Shown here: positions 5,494 to 5,795 of the stretch, piece after piece
Numbering within the stretch: the stretch's first letter is position 1
How the letters are laid out: every line of letters starts with the position of its first letter
Assembly: GCA_005239945.1 (NCBI GenBank)
Contig: SBAY01000297.1
Location: 1 to 5,795, forward strand
Direction: 5' to 3'
DNA from: Nitrospira sp.
Lineage (GTDB): Bacteria > UBA9089 > CG2-30-40-21 > SBAY01
DNA length: 5,795 nt
Position numbers and translations under genes: made by a program
Notes under the pieces: generated by a model
Told to the model about the DNA's origin: nothing
The model's input: only the letters and a program-made list of their open reading frames with translations
Database searches by the model: none

Positions 5494-5670
5494 AAGGTAT
5501 TCGATTACCACATCCTCTCCCTAAAAAAATCCGACCCTAATGCCGACACTGGTATTCTGGAGGCAGAGATTGACCGTCTGGTGTATGACCTCTACGGCTT
5601 GACCGAGGAGGAGATAGCCATTGTGGAGGGGAGAGTAACATCCACAGATTACACAGATTTCACAGATTAA
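5494..5670 (+). pseudogene. C-terminal remnant of a type IIG restriction-modification enzyme
   Basis: The frame open from 5494 (after the stop at 5491) reads HILSLKKSDPNADTG, then ILEAEIDRLVYDLYGLTEEE and IAIVEG. This matches, from memory, the conserved last residues of large type IIG enzymes that join an N6-adenine methylase and a nuclease; the Asp-x-Leu-Val-Tyr-x-Leu-Tyr-Gly-Leu-Thr-x-Glu-Glu-Ile motif is characteristic. These proteins usually exceed 900 residues and end a few residues after this motif. Here only about 45 matching residues remain, with no start codon and no catalytic motifs. The reading passes through the CACAGATTA repeat before ending at TAA 5668-5670, so the native stop appears lost. 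Bases 5542-5631 are about 57% G+C by hand count, far above the neighbours, which suggests transfer from another genome. Family assignment is fairly sure; non-function is near certain if nothing upstream joins it. Confidence 0.65.
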
Positions 5671-5711
5671 GGAAAATCATTTTTCTTTTTTTTCCTATCT
5701 GTGTAATCTGT
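5643..5711. repeat. CACAGATTA-type intergenic repeat with 15-bp inverted arms
   Basis: Three head-to-tail 9-base units sharing CACAGATT begin at 5643, 5652 and 5661. The arm ACAGATTACACAGAT (5644-5658) is repeated perfectly inverted at 5697-5711. Inside it, AGGAAAA (5670-5676) pairs with TTTTCCT (5690-5696). Together they form a long hairpin in which the extra third unit (5659-5669) is bulged out. There is no T-run after the stem. Similar CACAGATTA/TAATCTGTG repeats are familiar between genes in many environmental bacterial genomes; that familiarity is from memory. Confidence 0.7.
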
Positions 5712-5795
5712 AATACAAACTTGCAAGATGTTGTTTTTTTAACAAAGTTTTTTTCATACAGCCTTTGATAGAAGCGGTATATTCGTTTGTCGAAA
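5712..5795. other. AT-rich tail without recognisable gene
   Basis: Two T-runs (within about 5731-5757) and a minor TTCG/CGAA inverted pair (5782-5785 with 5791-5794) are present. No start codon with a ribosome-binding site is seen. A gene could begin beyond the window edge. Confidence 0.3.

Noticed and set aside
5472..5500. TTGACA at 5472-5477 as a promoter -35 box
   Set aside because: No acceptable -10 box occurs at 16-18 bases, and the only downstream frame is the restriction-enzyme remnant without a start codon.
5643..5668. CRISPR array suggested by the regular CACAGATT units
   Set aside because: The units are 9 bases with no spacers, and an inverted copy follows; there are no cas genes.

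Overview
The window is AT-rich bacterial DNA (roughly 37-38% G+C by eye) with strong AGGAGG-type Shine-Dalgarno sites, a SPOR-domain protein and a fused CobA-HemD enzyme. This points to a bacterium, probably an anaerobic or uncultivated lineage, but no marker fixes the phylum. All three intact genes lie on the + strand and are well separated, so they do not look like one tight operon.

Layout. Positions 1-96 hold the 3' end of a group II intron: a clear domain V (12-44) and a plausible domain VI (48-93) with a bulged branch-point adenosine at 90. The predicted 3' splice site falls about 12 bases inside the next open reading frame. That frame (84-977) encodes a one-pass membrane protein with a long charged coiled coil and a C-terminal SPOR domain. 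A 93-base spacer follows with a purine/pyrimidine hairpin and a perfect 16-base palindrome that could cover the ribosome-binding site of the next gene. Positions 1071-2573 encode a bifunctional uroporphyrinogen-III methyltransferase/synthase (CobA-HemD), which makes precorrin-2 for siroheme, cobalamin or alternative haem synthesis.

Positions 2574-3029 hold palindromes, a roughly 90-base imperfect inverted repeat, and a frameshifted gene-start relic with its own ribosome-binding site. Positions 3030-5264 encode a 744-residue membrane protein: three N-terminal transmembrane helices, an alpha/beta domain that may be TolB/FlgO-like, and about a dozen tetratricopeptide repeats predicted to lie outside the cytoplasm.

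The last 530 bases contain no intact gene. They hold a decayed, GC-richer fragment (5494-5670) that reads like the extreme C-terminus of a type IIG restriction-modification enzyme. It runs straight into an intergenic repeat (5643-5711) made of three 9-base direct units and a 15-bp inverted repeat.

The window therefore combines housekeeping genes with remains of mobile or accessory DNA. The most interesting point is the intron/gene junction: the ribosome-binding site and start codon used to annotate the SPOR gene both lie inside the intron's domain VI, so splicing and translation initiation may compete. No complete new multi-gene system is visible.
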